64,000 nucleotides of DNA from Rehmannia glutinosa (taxonomy: Eukaryota; Streptophyta; Magnoliopsida; Lamiales; Orobanchaceae): the NCBI GenBank assembly GCA_016081115.2, contig JABTTQ020000074.1, positions 186,001 through 250,000 on the forward strand, given 5' to 3'. Shown here piece by piece: positions 23,301-36,171 of the stretch. Position 1 is the first letter of the stretch; every line of letters starts with the position of its first letter. A program made the translations under genes and the position numbers. The notes under the pieces are model-generated. The model was not told the origin of the DNA, ran no database searches, and was given only the letters and a program-made list of their open reading frames with translations.

Positions 23301-23853
23301 AGATAGATAAAAGAGTTATGTTGATCAACATAGACGGGAAATGGAATATGAAGTTGGTGAAAAAGTATTTCTTCGTGTTTCTCCGTGGAAAGGTATCCTC
23401 AGATTTGGAAAGAAAGGTAAACTAAGTCCTCGTTACATTGGGCCATATGAAATACTTGAAAAGATTGGACCATTGGCATATCGACTTGCATTGCCCCCTG
23501 AATTGTCTCAGATTCACAATGTGTTTCATGTTAGCATGCTTCGCCGATACAGATCAGACCCATCACATATTCTCCGAGATGATCTAGTTGAAGTTGCTGA
23601 TAATTTGACTTATGTTGAGGAACCAGTTCAAATAGTGGGATACAAAGAGAAACAACTTAGAAACCGAGTGATTTCGTTGGTAAAAGTGTTATGGAAGAAT
23701 CATTCTAGTCAAGAAGCTACATGGGAAACAGAACAATACATGAGAGAACATTATCCATGGGTATTCACAGATACAAGTATAAATTTCGAGGACGAAATTT
23801 TTAAGGGAGGGAGAATTGTCATAACCCGAAACTCTTCGTATTTATTTACATGA
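20386..23853 (+). pseudogene. G2 pol: protease, RT, RNase H, integrase, chromodomain; several lesions
   Basis: The protease active-site region at about 20430-20470 has lost a base in the stretch that normally reads D-x-G-A-T-H-S-F. RT starts near 20870 with SPWGAPVLFVKKK and has catalytic FIDDIL (Asp codons 21445-21450). TAG 21226-21228 splits it where Gln is expected. The frame is lost near 21640 and again before RNase H (YASRQLKSYEMSYPTHDLEL, FTDHKSLKYLLSQKEL at 21903-22240). The integrase zinc part has HPGSTKMYQTLKNHYWWPR, and TGA 22637-22639 replaces a zinc Cys. The core keeps MDFVYG, VSDRDSRFMSRFW and TDGQLERTIQTLEDML. The C-terminus has SPRYIGPYEILEKIG and a chromodomain (LVKVLWKNHSSQEATWETE). 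The frame then reads through the PPT into the LTR, stopping at 23851-23853. Confidence 0.9.
23803..23816 (+). other. G2 polypurine tract
   Basis: AAGGGAGGGAGAAT sits directly before the right LTR start TGTCATAACC. It overlaps the end of the pol reading frame. Confidence 0.85.
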
Positions 23854-26072
23854 TTTATATCATTCATAAACATAATTACATGCATATTAATATTTCATAT
23901 TGACATTAGAATACATGAATAATCTTGATATGTCAATTTTTAGCTTAATTATGCTAGGTTACTACTTGTGCACTATTTAAAGAAATCGGGTAATAAATAT
24001 TTTAAGCTTTATTTTATTACATCAATCGATTTATTTGAGTGTATAAAGTACAAATATATGTTGAGTATATATTTTTAAATATATGTATATGTAATTAATT
24101 GTTAATCATAAGTTGAGGGGTCAATATGCACTTTAAACACACTTTAGCAGCTAAAGTGCAATTTTTGGAAATTTTGCATTATTGCTCTCTTAGGAAGACT
24201 AAAGGGCAGCCATGTTATTATTATTGGGGGTCTGGAAGTTCCAAAAGAAAGGAGGAAAAAAGAAAGCAAATCAAAGAAAGAAGGAGAAAGGAAGAAAAAC
24301 TTATCGTAAGATCATTTTTCATCAAAAATCCAAGGTTCTTTCCAACTTTTCTCTTGATTTTTTGTTTGGAAATCTTAAATATATGTTCATAAGAGTGTTT
24401 ATACATGAGTTTAGTTTATGTTTTTGAGTTTTAAGAAGTCAAAAATCATATTTAGGGTTTGTAAAACAAGAAAGAACAAAATAAACACAAATTTGCTATA
24501 GTATAAAAATCTGTTTTACTATGTTGTAGAGAAAGTTGCATTTGAAGGTCTAAAATCATGAGTTTTAATTATTTGAAGGCATGGTTATATTTTTATACTT
24601 GTTAGTTTATTGTGGTAAAAATTTGGGAGTGATTGAATACATTAAGAGGTGTGAAAATCTACATGAACTATAAGGTGACAACATGATCCCCTGTTTCTGT
24701 CCAGCAGCAGTTTTCTTCGGTATTGCTCCATCTCGACTGATTTTATTTCCAAATTTGGAGTTTTTTAAAACATTAAAGTTGTAGAAAATTGAATTATATT
24801 TTCGGTCCAACTTGAATTATCTTAATATCATTTTTCTACAGAAAGTTATGGGGAAATACTAAAGGCTGCCAGAGTGAAATTTTCAGACGTTTTAGTTGAA
24901 TATTTTCTAAGTTTTGTCAATTTTGATTAGTTAAAATGCATACATGGCATACATACATGACTTAATTAGTACTTAGTATATGATATTAAATTTGGTTATG
25001 TATTTTTGATATATTTATAGGTCACAATCTCGATAAAGAAGCGAATAAGGTTGATTAGACGAATCGGGATAAGGACTTCACCTTGTGAGTATAATCTTGT
25101 AATTTGTGATTTGACTCTTATGTGATTGTATGATTGATGTTTTTGAATGAATTCCATATGTGTCGATTTTTGAATATGAATCCATTGTATTCTTAATGTG
25201 AATTATATGGTTGTTTTGGTGATATTATGATGATGTTGATATAAATGTGAGAAATGTGAAATGTATTGATGATATTGATATGGAATCGAAATATATAAAA
25301 TGTATTGATGATACTGATATGGATATGAATTATGTGATATTAAATATGCATTCATCAGAGATAAAAGGATTTTGTTATGGCCACCAATATCCTTGAATCA
25401 TGTGTTATAGATTTTCAGAATTTTCTGAATAAAGAGTACAGTACGGCCACCCCGAGTTCTTGGAACTCAAATATATGTGTTATGTATTACAGAGTGCCAT
25501 GGCCATATTTGTGATCACGATTTATTCTTGGATATGGATGGTCCATAACAGTAAAAGAATATGACTAAGTATATGCATTTGTGTATTTATTAATGATATA
25601 ATCGAATGTGTAAGATGTATTGATGATGTACTTGTATTGATGATGTGATCGTGTTGATGATGTGCTTGTGTGATGTTAAATAACTTGTTACTTGATTATA
25701 CTTATTGAGCTTGCAACTCACCAATTGCAATGTTGACTATTTTTAGATTATGTAGATGAAGTGGCATGTGAAGCTTTTGTACAAGTTAAAGTATGGATCC
25801 AAGGTCGGCCGGCTGATTTTCAGTCCTTCTTCCTCAACTCATCATTTGCATATCATTTTAGGTCTTGTTTATAAGAATGTGGTCTATAATGGTTTGTAAT
25901 GCAAATTATGTATGAGTGTTGAAAACCTTTTCATTTGGGAACAATGTTTGTGTTTGTACAATATGTTTGCAATAATAATAAATATGCGCACTCTGATAAG
26001 TAAAGCAGTTGGAATGCATTTAAGTTGGTATTTGTATTTTAAGTGTATATGTTACAGGGTAAGGGTGTTACA
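23817..26072 (+). repeat. G2 3' LTR, 2256 bp
   Basis: It matches the 5' LTR over its full length and ends GGGTGTTACA. Differences from the 5' copy are frequent enough to see by eye (for example AACTCTTCG versus AACTTTTCA at the start, TATATTTTT versus TATATATAT near 24068). The insertion is therefore not brand new. Confidence 0.92.
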
Positions 26073-26291
26073 GAAACAGTCGCAAATATTATTAGCCATC
26101 ACAACAAAACTCATACTCTAGTCTATTTTAAGTAGCTGGCTTGTACCATTAAAATTGCTAATCAATCACTTCAACATTTTTGTGGGGATTGCATTCACCC
26201 CAACCATTTTTAATAGTCCTCCGAAACCAATATCCTCAATGTCTTTCTTTTGTGGATCAATTAACTTGGATACAAACTCACAAAGACCATG
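26073..26291 (-). pseudogene. ULP pseudogene, middle segment (N-terminal domain)
   Basis: This 219 bp island lies between G2 and the LTR array. On the minus strand it reads HGLCEFVSKLIDPQKKDIED, then IGFGGLLKMVGVNAIPTKML, then a TGA where this domain usually has Trp, LISNFNGTSQLL, a TAG, and VVMANNICDCF. The V..L....Q.D..DIGFGGLL pattern is the conserved start of the N-terminal domain in plant MULE-borne ULP proteins. It continues at 16855 with a one-base frame change across the G2 insertion and comes from 38556 upstream. Confidence 0.75.
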
Positions 26292-27204
26292 TGTAGCGCC
26301 CTTTCTAGCTTACTTTAATTTTAATGCGAAAATTACAAATAAATAAAAATAACATAAAGATTGCTTAAAATTACGGAATAGTAAAAACTTTTACTTCGTT
26401 CGAAAAGTTTACAGCGGAATAAATACTAATAATTACTAGTCCAAAACATTCGTGCGGAAAACACAATCACATTCAACGTTTATTTAACTACAAAGTCAAA
26501 CTTTAAAAATAAAAGAATTTCATTGACATGGGTTCCTCGAGTCGCTGCAAGACGGCCATCTCTCCTTCCTCTTCTGCATTCTCATCTGAAAAATATTCAA
26601 CATACTTGGAATGAGCTAAAGGAGCTCAACAAGTAACCTCATGCATGAATGTATGCCTAATGCAATATCTTTAACTTTTATAACTTAAAAAGACTTTACG
26701 TTTTCCTTGCTTAAAAACCTTTCTTTCATAACTTTCTTTCGCATAAAACTTTGTCTTCCGTTACCTTGAAACATTCTTAGGACGCGAGCTCACTTGGTAA
26801 CACATTGTTCTAATCAGGGTCGCAGTGGGCCTTGTTATTTGGAACCCGTGATTTTGCCCAAAGGCCCATTTCCATTCATTTTGCCCAAAGGCCCATTTCC
26901 ATTTTTTTGCCCGAAGGCCCTTTTCCTTAAACATTAACATTACATGGTCGGAACGCCGGTCCCCCGCGCCCATTTCCCACTCACTCCAGCATCATAGAAT
27001 AATGTGCACCCATTTCTTTGAAAAAACATTATACTTTATGAGTTGACTTTACTTAATATTTGGATGCTCGTGAAATGCTATGAACATACATTAACAATGA
27101 TGCATGAACCTAAGTGATGAAACATATCATTAAATATGAGAATAAACATAAACACATCATAATAATTAAATCACATTAGTTGAGACAAATTCAAGAACAA
27201 ACCA

Positions 27205-27760
27205 TGCATTCAACTTATTAGGGAAAACCCTATGTTCAATCAATTAGGAATAACCCTACATTCAATTAATTAGGGATAAACCCTATGTCCTAACTAATTA
27301 TTGAATATCCTACTTCCAATTAATTAGGGATAAACTCTATGTTCAACTAATTAGGAAAACCTTATATTTAATTAGTGAACTATAGATTCAAATATACTAG
27401 GGAAAAGTCATACGTTCGCTTAGTTAGGGGAATACACTACATTCATTTAATGAAGAAAAAACTCTACATTTAATAATTCAAAACTATTTAGGGTAAACTA
27501 CATTCAATTAGTAAGGGAAAAACTCTTCATTCAACTCATTAAGGGAAACCCTATATGCAATTAGTCAAAGGAAACCCCTACATTCAATTAGTCGAGGTTT
27601 ACCCTACATTCAATTAGTTAGGAAAAAGTCTATATTCAATTAGTTAAGGGAAAACTCTACATTCAATTAGTTAAGGGAAAACCTTAAATTCAATTATTCA
27701 AGGGAAAACACTATATTCAATTAGTCAAGGAAAAATCCCTACATTCAAAAACTCTATATT
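27205..27760. repeat. Minisatellite in LTR A, unit near ACATTCAATTAGTTAAGGGA
   Basis: There are about 20 irregular copies of a 24-28 bp unit combining (T)ATTCAATTAGT with AAGGGAAAACCCT. The same block recurs at 31560-32125, 34320-34885 and 37083-37648 in LTRs B, C and D with nearly the same copy order, so it was formed before the array multiplied. Confidence 0.9.
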
Positions 27761-28175
27761 CAATTAATCAGTTTAGCTAAAGTGTATTATATAAATTTAG
27801 AAATTTGTAATATATACATATATATACACTTACGCACTAATTAGATAAAGAATAGAATATTCATTACTTGACAAATTTACTCAAGCATGTTAATATTTCA
27901 GTACTTTACTAGCAATTGTTAAAAGATGAACTTATATTAATGACGTGTTTCTTACTTTAAAAGAAGAAGAGTCATCTACATGTTATAAGAAGTTTGTCGG
28001 CGCGCATAAAATTACATCCCTTCCAAACAAATATTAACGGTCGTATAATGCTATCAACACGACAACACCGAAGATAATTGTTCCAAAGCTAGTAATTTAA
28101 GCGATAAGGCTTTCAGTTCATAACTATAACGGATCTAGATTCAGAAATTAAAGAGATTACCTGTTCAACTTAGGG

Positions 28176-28680
28176 TCTAAATATCCTATCCATCTCGCAT
28201 ATTTGACCCAGCGAAAAAAAAAAATTAATATCGACCAAAGAACCAACCCAAATGGGTTTGACTCTGCACCAACACTCCCGATTTTCCTCCTCCAATTATT
28301 CGAACCTTGCGCCTAAAAGCATCAAGCATGTTAACAATCACCAAGCAAAACTAAAATCAGAAATCTCTAGACAGGAAGCTCAGATGAATAATACTAGACC
28401 ACAAATCGTGCAACTACGAATTCATGAACAGGCATATAATATGCTATATATGAAAATAAGATGGATCCCCAAGTTGTCTGAGACATAAAATATTACGATT
28501 AATGCGACTTTTCCAATCAAAACATATAAAACTTGTCATTTTTGCGAGAATAAGTTAACTACAGGTCCATGTAGATATGAGTAAAGCAATTACATCATAT
28601 TGTCCATGACTGTATGAAGAATGAAACTCCTCATAGAAACATGTATTCGTGTTTTTTTTCTTGAGGTGATATGAAGAATG
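28176..28680. other. Unexplained insert in LTR A, first half
   Basis: The sequence does not match the other LTRs. It includes an open frame at 28252-28488 on the plus strand (MGLTLHQHSRFSSSNYSNLA...) with no recognisable domain; I would not call it a gene. Its base composition is more balanced than the flanks. Confidence 0.5.
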
Positions 28681-28689
28681 AATATTTGC

Positions 28690-29475
28690 ACTAAATGATA
28701 CAAGTCTTAGTATCAGCTAATACTTTTATGAAGAAGTACTAATACATTTTATAAAAAAAAACTAATTTGTTACAGGAGCACTACTAAAATAATCTCTAGG
28801 AAATTACTAATACTTTTTTAGAAACTACTAATACTTTTCCGATGGACAACTAATACATTTCGTTACCTTGAAGGAGTATATTCATGAGAAATACTAAAAC
28901 TCTTGATGGGAACTACTAATACATTTCATAAGAATTCTTTTGCTAATACTTTTTAGAATTAACATTGACTAATACTTTTCAGAAGGATCATTAACACATT
29001 TCGTGAGAAAAAATTAATTATATTCTTAATATTTGGATGGGACTACTAATACATTTCAATGATGATGAACCAAGTGATGCTAATACTTTTTAGAAGGGCG
29101 ACTAATACTTTTCGAGAAGGATTGTTAATACATTTCGGGAGAAAAATTTAATTATATTCATGGGGAACTACTAATACATTTTGGAAGAATATGCTAATAC
29201 TTTTTGAAGGATACTAGGGAAACTAATACTTTTAGGGAAGGACTATTAATATCGGGAGAAAAATTTAATTTATTTCAAGGAACTACTAATACTTTTTCGA
29301 GGAACTAATAATACTTTTTTGAGGGATTGCTAATACATTTTAGGGAGTGTATGCGGGAGAAATACTAAAAAACTCTTCAGGAAACTACTAATACATTTTC
29401 AATTAATCAGTTTTAGCTAATACATTTTAGAAATTTGTACTAATACATTTATATAAGGATTTGCTAATAGATAAA
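28690..29475. repeat. CTAATACTTTT minisatellite inside LTR A
   Basis: About 25 copies of ACTAATAC(A/T)TTT are spaced 20-45 bases apart with variable linkers such as AGAAGGA or GGGAGAAA. The core word is the same as in the ULP introns at 14602 and 15411 and in 52640-52850. After 29398 the word appears inside recognisable LTR sequence, for example TTTTAGCTAATACATTTTAG. Confidence 0.8.
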
Positions 29476-29802
29476 GGTGCTCTTGACAAATTTACTCAAG
29501 AAAACTAGTACAACATAAAAGATGCTAATATTACGGAAATGCCACACGCATAAGAAGTCTGTCCGCGCATAAAATTACATCCCTTCCAAACAAATATTAA
29601 CGGTCGTATAATGCTATCAACACGACAAGTTTTTGTGTTGTTCCAATATTACCCATAAATTCATATAATTTAAGCGATAAGGCTTTCAGTTAAGCATAAC
29701 TATAATTTAAATCCTAAATTCTACGTGAAATCTAAAGAGATTACTTTCTGTTCAACTTAGGGATAGTAAAATTAATCGCGTCGGGGAAGTCATTTTTCTT
29801 GC

Positions 29803-29810
<8 letters not shown>

Positions 29811-29859
<49 letters not shown>
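29811..29859. repeat. (CT)n microsatellite in LTR A
   Basis: An uninterrupted CT run of 49 bases. The equivalent positions in the other copies hold much shorter or intermediate runs: 32619-32632 (LTR B), 35374-35388 (LTR C) and 38134-38175 (LTR D). Confidence 0.95.
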
Positions 29860-29862
<3 letters not shown>

Positions 29863-30241
29863 GGACGATCACTCTGCTCTCTCTGTGTCTCATCTATCGT
29901 GTATTCTCGATTTCTCCGTGTGTGTTTTGCGTGTATTATATCTGTATTTTAATATACTCCTAATTGGGCTAGGTTTAGGGTACATTGGCCAGTAATCAAC
30001 TACAAATAATGTGGGCCTGATTTAATACTCTAACTAATTAAAAGTCCAATTATTCAATATAAGGCCCAAATTAAGTAATCACTGTCCAATTAAAAGACAC
30101 ATTTATTATCCGTAAGTTAACAAATTAACTATGTAGCAAAATCCTTAATACATTTCCAATTCTCCATTATTATTCCGTAAAATAAACTAATAATATAATT
30201 AATAAAATTCTTGTTAAGGCATAAAAATCTAGGTCGTTACA

Positions 30242-30648
30242 TTCTCTCCACCTTTAAAAAAGTTTCGTCCTCGAAACTTGTTAAATATAAAGTACGAATA
30301 TCCTAAGGCGTGAAAACAAGTCTCAATTCATTTTTTTTTCTAGACATAGCAATAGTATCACATATATCCATTCATTTGATTGCATCAAATCATTTCATGA
30401 AAATAAGGGCAAGAGTAATTAATGACATATAAAACTAAAATCAGTAAAAAAAACACAAGCAAACATTTCATAGAGTCCAACATATTTTCATAATGTCAAT
30501 ACACATAAAAAGCTTACCGATTAGCGGAGGGAGATGCTCGAAGCGCGACTCAGAACCCATGACTAGTTGGCTTTAAACTTTCGTAAATTAAATCGTTTCA
30601 AAGTCTGCAGAACCGATTTTAAAAACCCTGGGCTCTGATACCACTAAA
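30242..30648 (-). other. Array internal region 1, PPT to PBS only
   Basis: On the minus strand it holds, from the PBS side, TGGTATCAGAGCCC (30630-30643), about 350 bp of leader-like AT-rich sequence, the AGTTTCGAGGACGAAAC phrase typical of the end of chromovirus pol (near 30266-30280), and the purine tract TAAAGGTGGAGAGAA next to the LTR. No coding domain is left. Confidence 0.85.
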
Positions 30649-33013
30649 TGTAGCGCCCTTTCTAGCTTACTTTAATTTTAATGCGAAAATTACAAATAAA
30701 TAAAAATAACATAAAGATTGCTTAAAATTACGGAATAGTAAAAACTTTTACTTCGTTCGAAAAGTTTGTAGCGGAATAAATACTAATAATTACTAGTCCA
30801 AAACATTCGTGCGGAAAACACAATCACATTCAACGTTTAATTAACTACAAAGTCAAACTTTAAAAATAAAAGAATTTCATTGACATGGGTTCCTCGAGTC
30901 ACTGCGCACGGCCATCTCCTTCCTCTTCTGCATTCTCATCTGAAAAATATTCAACATACGTGGAATGAGCTAAAGGAGCTCAACAAGTAACCTCATGCAT
31001 GAATGTATGCCTAATGCAATATCTTTAACTTTTATAACTTAAAAAGACTTTACGTTTTCCTTGCTTAAAAACCTTTCTTTCATAACTTTCTTTCGCATAA
31101 CACTTTGTCTTCCGTTACCTTGAAACATTCTTACGACGCGAGCTCACTTGGTAACACATTGTTCTAATCAGTCGCAGTGGGCCTTGTTATTTCGAACCCG
31201 TGATTTTGCCTGAAGGCCCATTTCCATTCATTTTGCCCGAAGGCCCATTTCCATTCTTTTGCCCGAAGGCCCTTTTCCTTAAACATTAACATTACATGGT
31301 CGGAACGCCGGTCCCCCGCGCCCATTTCCCACTCACTCCAGCATCATAGAACAATGTGCACCCATTTCTTTGAAAAAACATTATACTTTATGACTTGACT
31401 TTACTTAATATTTGGATGCTCGTGAAATGCTATGAACATACATTAACAATGATGCATGAACCTAAGTGATGCAACATATCATTAAATATGAGAATAAACA
31501 TAAACACATATCATAATAATTAAATCACATTAGTTGAGACAAATTCAAGAACAAACCATGCATTCAACTTATTAGGGAAAACCCTATGTTCAATCAATTA
31601 GGAATAACCCTACATTCAATTAATTAGGGATAAACCCTATGTCCCAACTAATTATTGAATATCCTACTTCCAATTAATTAGGGATAAACTCTATGTTCAA
31701 CTAATTAGGGAAAACCTTATATTTAATTAGTGAACTATAGATTCAAATATACTAGGGAAAAGTCATACGTTCGCTTAGTTAGGGGAATACACTACATTCA
31801 TTTAATTAAGAAAAAACTCTACATTTAATAATTCAAAACTATTTAGGGTAAACCCTACATTCAATTAGTAAGGGAAAAACTCTTCATTCAACTCATTAAG
31901 GGAAACCCTATATGCAATTAGTCAAAGGAAACCCCTACATTCAATTAGTCAAGGGTTTACCCTACATTCAATTAGTTAGGAAAAAAGTCTATATTCAATT
32001 AGTTAAGGGAAAACTCTACATTCAATTAGTTAAGGGAAAACCTTAAATTCAATTATTCAAGGGAAAACACTATATTCAATTAGTCAAGGAAAAATCCCTA
32101 CATTCAAAAACTCTATATTCAATTAATCAGTTTCGCTAAAGTGTATTATATAAATTTATAAATTTGTAATATATACATATATATACACTTACGCACTAAT
32201 TAGATAAAGAATAGAATATTCATTACTTGACAAATTTACTCAAGCATGTTAATATTTCAGTACTTTACTAGCAATTGTTAAAAGATGAACTTATATTAAT
32301 GACGTGTTTCTTACTTTAAAAGAAGAAGAGTCATCTACATGTTATAAGAAGTCTGTCGGTGCGCATAAAATTACATCTCTTCCAAACAAATATTAACGGT
32401 CGTATAATGCTATCAACACGACAACACCGAAGATAATTTTTCCAATATTACCCATAAATTCATATAATTTAAGCGATAAGGCTTTCAGTTAAACATAACT
32501 ATAATTTAAATCCTAAATTCTACGTAAAATCTAAAGAGATTACTTGCCTGTTCAACTTAGGTATAGTAAAATTAATCGCGTCGGGGAAGTCACTTTTCTT
32601 TCTTCTCTTTTCTCTCCCTCTCTCTCTCTCTCCTGGACGATCACTCTGCTCTCTCTGCGTCTCATCTATCGTGTATTCTGATTCCTCTGTGTGTATTTTG
32701 CGTGTATTATATCTGTATTTTAACATACTCCTAATTGGGCTAAGGTTTAGGGTACATTGACCAGTAATCAACTACAAATAATGTGGGCCTGATTTAATAC
32801 TCTAACTAATTAAAAGTCCAATTATTCAATATAAGGCCCAAATTAAGTAATCACTGTCCAATTAAAAGACACATTTATTATCCGTAAGTTAACAAATTAA
32901 CTATGTAGCAAAATCCTTAATACATTTTCAATTCTCCATTATTATTCCGTAAAATAAACTAATAATATAATTAATAAAATTCTTGTTAAGGCATAAAAAT
33001 CTGGGTCGTTACA
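30649..33013 (-). repeat. Array LTR B, 2365 bp
   Basis: A full-length copy, nearly identical to C and D. On the plus strand it begins TGTAGCGCCCTT and ends GGGTCGTTACA. The small ORF 32520-32771 on the minus strand lies across the CT tract and is not a gene. Confidence 0.9.
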
Positions 33014-33421
33014 TTCTCTCCACCTTTAAAAAGGTTTCGTCCTCGAAACTTGTTAAATATAAAGTACGAATATCCTAAGGCGTGAAAACAAGTCTCAATT
33101 CATTTTTTTTTCTAGACATAGCAATAGTATCACATATATCCATTCATTTGATTGCATCAAATCATTTCATGAAAATAAGGGCAAGAGTAATTAATGACAT
33201 ATAAAACTAAAATCAGTAAAAAAAAACAAAAGCCAACATTTCATAGAGTCAAACATATTTTCATAATGTCAATACACATAAAAAGCTTACAGATTAGCAG
33301 AGGGAGATGCTCGAAGCGCGACTCAGAACCCATGACTAGTTGGCTTTAAACTTTTGTAAATTAAATCATTTCAAAGTCTGCAGAACCGATTTTAAAAACC
33401 CTGGGCTCTGATACCACTAAA
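33014..33421 (-). other. Array internal region 2
   Basis: It has the same 408 bp structure as region 1, with the PBS complement at 33403-33416 and the purine tract next to 33014. It differs from region 1 at only a few positions (for example AAAAGCCAACATTTC versus CAAGCAAACATTTC). Confidence 0.85.
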
Positions 33422-35763
33422 TGTAGCGCCCTTTCTAGCTTACTTTAATTTTAATGCGAAAATTACAAATAAATAAAAATAACATAAAGATTGCTTAAAA
33501 TTACGGAATAGTAAAAACTTTTACTTCGTTCGAAAAGTTTGCAGCGGAATAAATACTAATAATTACTAGTCCAAAACATTGGTGCGGAAAACAAAATCAC
33601 ATTCAACGTTTAATTAACTACAAAGTCAAACTTTAAAAATAAAAGAATTTCATTGACATGGGTTCCTCGAGTCATCTGCAAGCACGGCCATCTCCTTCCT
33701 CTTCTCGCTTTCTCATCTCGAAAAATATTCAACATACGTGGAATGAGCTAAAGGAGCTCAACAAGTAACCTCATGCATGAATGTATGCCTGTCAATATCT
33801 TTAACTTTTATAACTTAAAAAGACTTTACGTTTTCCTTGCTTAAAAACCTTTCTTTCATAACTTTCTTTCGCATAAAACTTTGTCTTCCGTTACCTTGAA
33901 ACATTCTTAGGACGCGAGCTCACTTGGTAACACATTGTTCTAATCAGTGCAGATGGGCTTGTTATGGGCCTTGATTATTTGGAATTTCCGTGATTTTGCC
34001 CGAAGGCCCATTTCCATTCTTTTGCCCGAAGGCCCTTTTCCTTAAACATTAACATTACATGGTCGGAACGCCAGTCCCCCGCGCCCATTTCCCACTCACT
34101 CCAGCATCATAGAACAATGTGCACCCATTTCTTTGAAAAAACATTATACTTTATGACTTGACTTTACTTAATATTTGGATGCTCGTGAAATGCTATGAAC
34201 ATACATTAACAATGATGCATGAACCTAAGTGATGCAACATATCATTAAATATGAGAATAAACATAAACACATATCATAATAATTAAATCACATTAGTTGA
34301 GACAAATTCAAGAACAAACCATGCATTCAACTTATTAGGGAAAACCCTATGTTCAATCAATTAGGAATAACCCTACATTCAATTAATTAGGGATAAACCC
34401 TATGTCCCAACTAATTATTGAATATCCTACTTCCAATTAATTAGGGATAAACTCTATGTTCAACTAATTAGGGAAAACCTTATATTTAATTAGTGAACTA
34501 TAGATTCAAATATACTAGGGAAAAGTCATACGTTCGCTTAGTTAGGGGAATACACTAGATTCATTTAATTAAGAAAAAACTCTACATTTAATAATTCAAA
34601 ACTATTTAGGGTAAACCCTACATTCAATTACTAAGGGAAAAACTCTTCATTCAACTCATTAAGGGAAACCCTATATGCAATTAGTCAAAGGAAACCCCTA
34701 CATTCAATTAGTCAAGGGTTTACCCTACATTCAATTAGTTAGGAAAAAAGTCTATATTCAATTAGTTAAGGGAAAACTCTACATTCAATTAGTTAAGGGA
34801 AAACCTTAAATTCAATTATTCAAGGGAAAACACTATATTCAATTAGTCAAGGAAAAATCTCTACATTCAAAAACTCTATATTCAATTAATCAGTTTAGCT
34901 AAAGTGTATTATATAAATTTAGAAATTTGTAATATATACATATATATACACTTACGCATTAATTAGATAAAGAATAGAATATTCATTACTTGACAAATTT
35001 ACTCAAGCATGTTAATATTTCAGTACTTTACTAGCAATTATTAAAAGATGAACTTATATTAATGACGTGTTTCTTACTTTAAAAGAAGAAGAGTCATCTA
35101 CATGTTATAAGAAGTCTGTCGGCGCGCATAAAATTACATCCCTTCCAAACAAATATTAACGGTTGTATAATGCTATCAACACGACAACACCGAAGATAAT
35201 TGTTCCAATATTACCCATAAATTCATATATCTTAAGCGATAAGGCTTTCAGTTAAACATAACTATAATTTAAATCCTAAATTCTACGTGAAATCTAAAGA
35301 GATTACTTGCCTGTTCAACTTAGGGATAGTAAAATTAATCGCGTCGGGGAAGTCACTTTTCTTTCTTCTCTTTTCTCTCTCTCTCTCCTGGACGATCACT
35401 CTGCTCCCTCTGCGTCTCATCTATCGTGTATTCTGATTCCTCCGTGTGTGTTTTGCGTGTCTTATATCTGTATTTTAACATACTTCTAATTGGGCTAGGT
35501 TGAGGTACATTGACCAAGTAATCAACTACAAATAATGTGGGCCTGATTTAATACTCTAACTAATTAAAAGTCCTATTATTCAATATAAGGCCCAAATTAA
35601 TCACTGTCCAATTAAAAGACACATTTATTATCCGTAAGTTAACAAATTAACTATGTAGCAAAATCCTTAATACATTTCCAATTCTCCATTATTATTCCGT
35701 AAAATAAACTAATAATATAATTAATAAAATTCTTGTTAAGGCATAAAAATCCGGGTCGTTACA
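33422..35763 (-). repeat. Array LTR C, 2342 bp
   Basis: A full-length copy. It has a local variant near 33670-33730 and a small rearrangement of the GGGCC/TTTGCCCGAAGG block near 33950-34020, where one GCCCGAAGGCCCATTT repeat is missing. Confidence 0.9.
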
Positions 35764-36171
35764 TTCTCTCCACCTTTAAAAAAGTTTCGTCCTCGAAACT
35801 TGTTAAATATAAAGTACGAATATCCTAAGGCGTGAAAACAAGTCTCAATTCATTTTTTTTTCTAGACATAGCAATAGTATCACATATATCCATTCATTTG
35901 ATTGCATCAAAAAATTTCATGAAAATAAGGGCAAGAGTAATTAATGACATATAAAACTAAATTCAGTAAAAAAAACACAAGCAAACATTTCATAGAGTCC
36001 AACATATTTTCATAATGTCAATACACATAAAAAGCTTACCGATTAGCGGAGGGAGATGCTCGAAGCGCGACTCGAGAACCCATGACTAGTTGGCTTTAAA
36101 CTTTCATAAATTAAATCGTTTCAAAGTCTGCAGAACCGATTTTAAAAACCCTGGGCTCTGATACCACTAAA
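35764..36171 (-). other. Array internal region 3
   Basis: The same structure as regions 1 and 2, with the PBS complement at 36153-36166. In minus orientation it is the 5'-most internal region. Confidence 0.85.

Larger units (their letters stand above)
16856..26072 (+). mobile_element. Complete Ty3/gypsy chromovirus G2 with two LTRs
   Basis: The element runs LTR, PBS, gag, pol, PPT, LTR and measures 9217 bp. The left LTR starts TGTTATAACCCG and the right one TGTCATAACCCG; both end GTTACA. The flanks are AAAAC (16851-16855) and GAAAC (26073-26077), a target-site duplication with one mismatch. The protease pseudogene continues across the two flanks. The C-terminal chromodomain-like region and tRNA-Met PBS fit a plant chromovirus, probably near Tekay/Del or a relative with ~2.2 kb LTRs. 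Coding parts have only a handful of lesions, so it is younger than G1. Confidence 0.93.
26292..30241 (-). repeat. Array LTR A, 3950 bp, rearranged
   Basis: Both ends match the other LTRs, but the copy is about 1.6 kb longer. Normal LTR sequence runs from 26292 to about 28175, foreign or diverged sequence follows to about 29397, then LTR sequence resumes at TTCAATTAATCAG, repeating what was already present from 27759. So a segment of roughly 400 bp is present twice around an insert rich in CTAATACTTTT. In minus orientation this is the 3'-most LTR of the array. Confidence 0.8.

Noticed and set aside
27205..27760. CRISPR array from the regular ATTCAATTAGT units
   Set aside because: Units are irregular, there are no unique spacers, and the DNA is plant LTR sequence.
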